A stretch of DNA of 64,000 nt, from assembly GCA_947382625.1 (NCBI GenBank), contig CANDAG010000009.1, forward strand, positions 1 through 64,000. Reading direction: 5' to 3'. The DNA comes from an uncultured Lachnospiraceae bacterium (GTDB lineage: Bacteria > Bacillota > Clostridia > Lachnospirales > Lachnospiraceae). This document shows, in pieces, positions 62,472 through 64,000 of the stretch. The notes beneath the pieces were generated by a model. That model saw only the letters and a list, made by a program, of their open reading frames with translations, had not been told where the DNA came from and searched no databases. Within the stretch, counting starts at the first letter, position 1. Each line of letters begins with the position of its first letter. Made by a program: the position numbers and the translations under genes.

Positions 62472-63380
62472 TCACTTATGAAAGGATTCTTCCCTGGCCT
62501 GCCTTGGCAGAAACATCTGAAAGCAGCTTCCTTTCTTTTCTCCGGAGGAAACTCTGATATATCCCCCTTCCTTCCGCAGGATCATACGGGTCAGGTAAAG
62601 TCCTACGCCGCTGCCCTCCTGCTGCATGGCGTTTTTTCCCCGATAAAAACGCTCAAAGATCTGCGCCCGCTCTTCCTCGGGAATCCCCGGCCCCTCATCC
62701 TCCACGCTGATACAGACAAACATTTCAAAGGGGCGCACCCTGACTCTGATCCGGCTGCCGGCAGGAGAATACTTCAGCGCATTATCCAGCAGATTTCCAA
62801 GAGCCTCCCCTGTCCAGCGGCCATCATAAACCGCCCGGACATCATGAACGTCCTCTATATCCCTTACATCCTCTTCCGCTTCATGGCCCCCGGCATTTAC
62901 ACCCTCAGCCTCTATTGTGATCTGCTTTTCCCTTGCCCGCTCCTGCACCTCCCTCACGGCCCGGTCTACCAGCGCAAAGACCGGTCCGGGCTTCGGTGCA
63001 AGCCTCACCATATCGCTTTCCAGACGCGAGATCTGAGTGAGCGCCCGGATCAGAAATTCCAGCTTCTCTGCCTGCTGCCTGATCTGCCGTACATAAGGCG
63101 CCGTCTCTTCGGTGCAGATTTCCTCCAGAAGCTGGGTATACAGGCAAATATTTGCAACAGGATTCCTGGTCTGATGAGAAATATCCGTTACCAGCTCCTT
63201 AATGGCAGCCCGCTCTGCCTGCACCCTTTCCGCAGACAATTCCTTCTCTGTCAGATATTGCCGGAACCTGCTTTCCAATCGGGACAGCTCCGTCTCATTA
63301 TAATCAGTCTCCACAAAAGAGCCATTGATGGCATCTGTGAGCATTTCATCTAGTCTGGAAATGATTCTGTTTTCTCTCAT
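62472..63380 (-). CDS. Membrane-free sensor histidine kinase
   Basis: 302 residues with no membrane helix. H-box DISHQTRNPVANI (His69), N-box LLDNALKYSP, G-box DEGPGIPEEER and GSGVGLYLTRMI. Within the ATPase domain, residues about 157-185 form an unusual acidic insert (GGHEAEEDVRDIEDVHDVR). Overlaps the response regulator by 4 bp (ATGA). It must sense an internal signal or the ABC transporter itself. Confidence 0.9.
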   Translation of the reverse strand: MRENRIISRLDEMLTDAINGSFVETDYNETELSRLESRFRQYLTEKELSAERVQAERAAIKELVTDISHQTRNPVANICLYTQLLEEICTEETAPYVRQIRQQAEKLEFLIRALTQISRLESDMVRLAPKPGPVFALVDRAVREVQERAREKQITIEAEGVNAGGHEAEEDVRDIEDVHDVRAVYDGRWTGEALGNLLDNALKYSPAGSRIRVRVRPFEMFVCISVEDEGPGIPEEERAQIFERFYRGKNAMQQEGSGVGLYLTRMILRKEGGYIRVSSGEKKGSCFQMFLPRQAREESFHK

Positions 63381-64000
63381 CCCTGCTCCTTTTGCCCCTT
63401 CCAGACATAGCCGACCCCGTATACCGTTCGGATCGGACTGGTTTTTCCTTTGATCTCCAGCTTTTTGCGCAGACGACTGACAGTTACGGAAAGGGCATTC
63501 TCATCCACATATTCTGTTCCGAAGTCCCAGATCTGTTCTGACAGTCTCTCCCTTGGCAGCGTCTGCCCCGGATAAGTGACAAAAAGCTTCAAAAGCTTTT
63601 GCTCCGGCATGCTAAGCTCCAGCTTTTGCCCTTCTACCCAAAACTCCAGCTTTTCAAAATCAAAGCGATAGCCCTCCTGTTCATATACAGACCTTCCGGA
63701 TGTGGCAGTGCGCTTCCGGATATTCTCCACCCTCGCCCTGAGAGCCATCAGACTGAAGGGCTTGGTAATATAATCATCTGCTCCTAAGGTCAGCCCCGTG
63801 ACCTCGTCCATTTCCATGTCATTTGCCGTGATCATCAGCACAGGGATATCAGAGCTCTGACGCAGCATATGGAGAAAGTCAAACCCGTTCCCATCAGGAA
63901 AATTCACATCCAGAAGGACCATATCCGGTCTTTTCTCCCGCCAGATCTCTTCTGTCTCCTTTAAGGTTTCCGCCGTTTCAAAAACATATTCTTCCCTCTG
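63377..64000 (-). CDS. OmpR-family response regulator, N-terminus outside the window
   Basis: Open to the right edge, 208 codons visible including the stop. Receiver part with the phospho-Asp in VLLDVNFPDGNG, Lys in ITKPFSLMALRARV, then an OmpR winged helix (YVDENALSVTVSRLRKKLE, IRTVYGVGYVW). It drives the ABC transporter genes downstream, with the membrane-free kinase as partner. The true start lies past position 64000. Confidence 0.93.
   Translation of the reverse strand, partial: QREEYVFETAETLKETEEIWREKRPDMVLLDVNFPDGNGFDFLHMLRQSSDIPVLMITANDMEMDEVTGLTLGADDYITKPFSLMALRARVENIRKRTATSGRSVYEQEGYRFDFEKLEFWVEGQKLELSMPEQKLLKLFVTYPGQTLPRERLSEQIWDFGTEYVDENALSVTVSRLRKKLEIKGKTSPIRTVYGVGYVWKGQKEQG

Noticed and set aside
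59092..63922. Assignment of the ABC and two-component genes as a bacitracin (Bce-type) resistance system
   Set aside because: The permease is of the two-FtsX-core type and the kinase lacks the two helices of Bce sensors; a peptide export or sensing role is possible but not specific.

Overview
The window looks like chromosome from a Gram-positive gut anaerobe of the Lachnospiraceae (Clostridium cluster XIVa) type. The reasons are strong AGGAGG ribosome binding sites, YesM/YesN-type two-component systems beside LplB/LplC-type sugar ABC importers, polyglutamate-free lipoprotein binding proteins with classical lipoboxes, intracellular glycosidases and sulfatases, and a tRNA without encoded CCA. 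I cannot name the species. No phage, insertion sequence, CRISPR array or rRNA operon is visible.

Layout. 0-5.5 kb: the start of a CHASE2 sensor protein cut by the window edge, an AT-rich DUF1016/PD-(D/E)xK nuclease gene, and two tandem FecR-TPR-YD-repeat lipoproteins that share an apparently identical 620-bp core but differ in the C-terminal repeats. 5.5-8 kb: a small protein, a HAD phosphatase, a WYL regulator and a DUF3795 protein. 8-17.8 kb: a sulfated-glycan import and desulfation locus (two leaderless sulfatases flanking an AraC-type response regulator, its sensor kinase, a binding protein and two permeases). 17.8-22 kb: single accessory genes (GyrI-like, P-loop, two GNATs, AraC-GyrI, DHFR-like). 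22-31 kb: a more AT-rich accessory stretch with an unrecognised 370-aa protein, a radical SAM pair, an LprI-type lipoprotein, a frameshifted small gene, a second DUF1016 nuclease flanked by a 24-bp direct repeat, a DUF5808-like membrane protein, an overlapping kinase/XRE pair under a DeoR-type regulator, and tRNA-Leu(AAG).

31-42.7 kb: an operon of two CobW-type GTPases (one with a long His/Cys repeat, one fused to a TIGR03943-like domain) plus a CmpB-like membrane protein; a polysaccharide deacetylase; an ECF sigma factor with a C-terminal extension of about 370 residues; glycerate kinase and nagA; and the VTC-DUF4956-CotH set. 43-52.9 kb: a divergent LysR regulator facing a long leftward series (nitroreductase, carboxylesterase, ThuA, ABC importer, MFS, SDR, degenerate SDR-like protein). 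53-59 kb: oligo-1,6-glucosidase-like GH13, GPH symporter, GH29 fucosidase and a second MFS. 59-64 kb: an FtsX-type ABC transporter with a two-component system whose kinase has no membrane segment.

How it fits together. Most of the window is about sensing, importing and breaking down host or dietary glycans inside the cell: each importer sits with its own regulator and cytoplasmic enzymes. The most unusual parts are the duplicated FecR lipoproteins beside CHASE2, the dispersed short repeats (a terminator-like hairpin, a 21-bp sequence shared by a permease intergenic region and the CotH 3' end, and a CCTTATGTTAA motif), the convergent radical SAM/370-aa locus, the CobW pair, and the sigma factor with its large extra domain. 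Functions are assigned by reading motifs and recalled family features; no database search was run.
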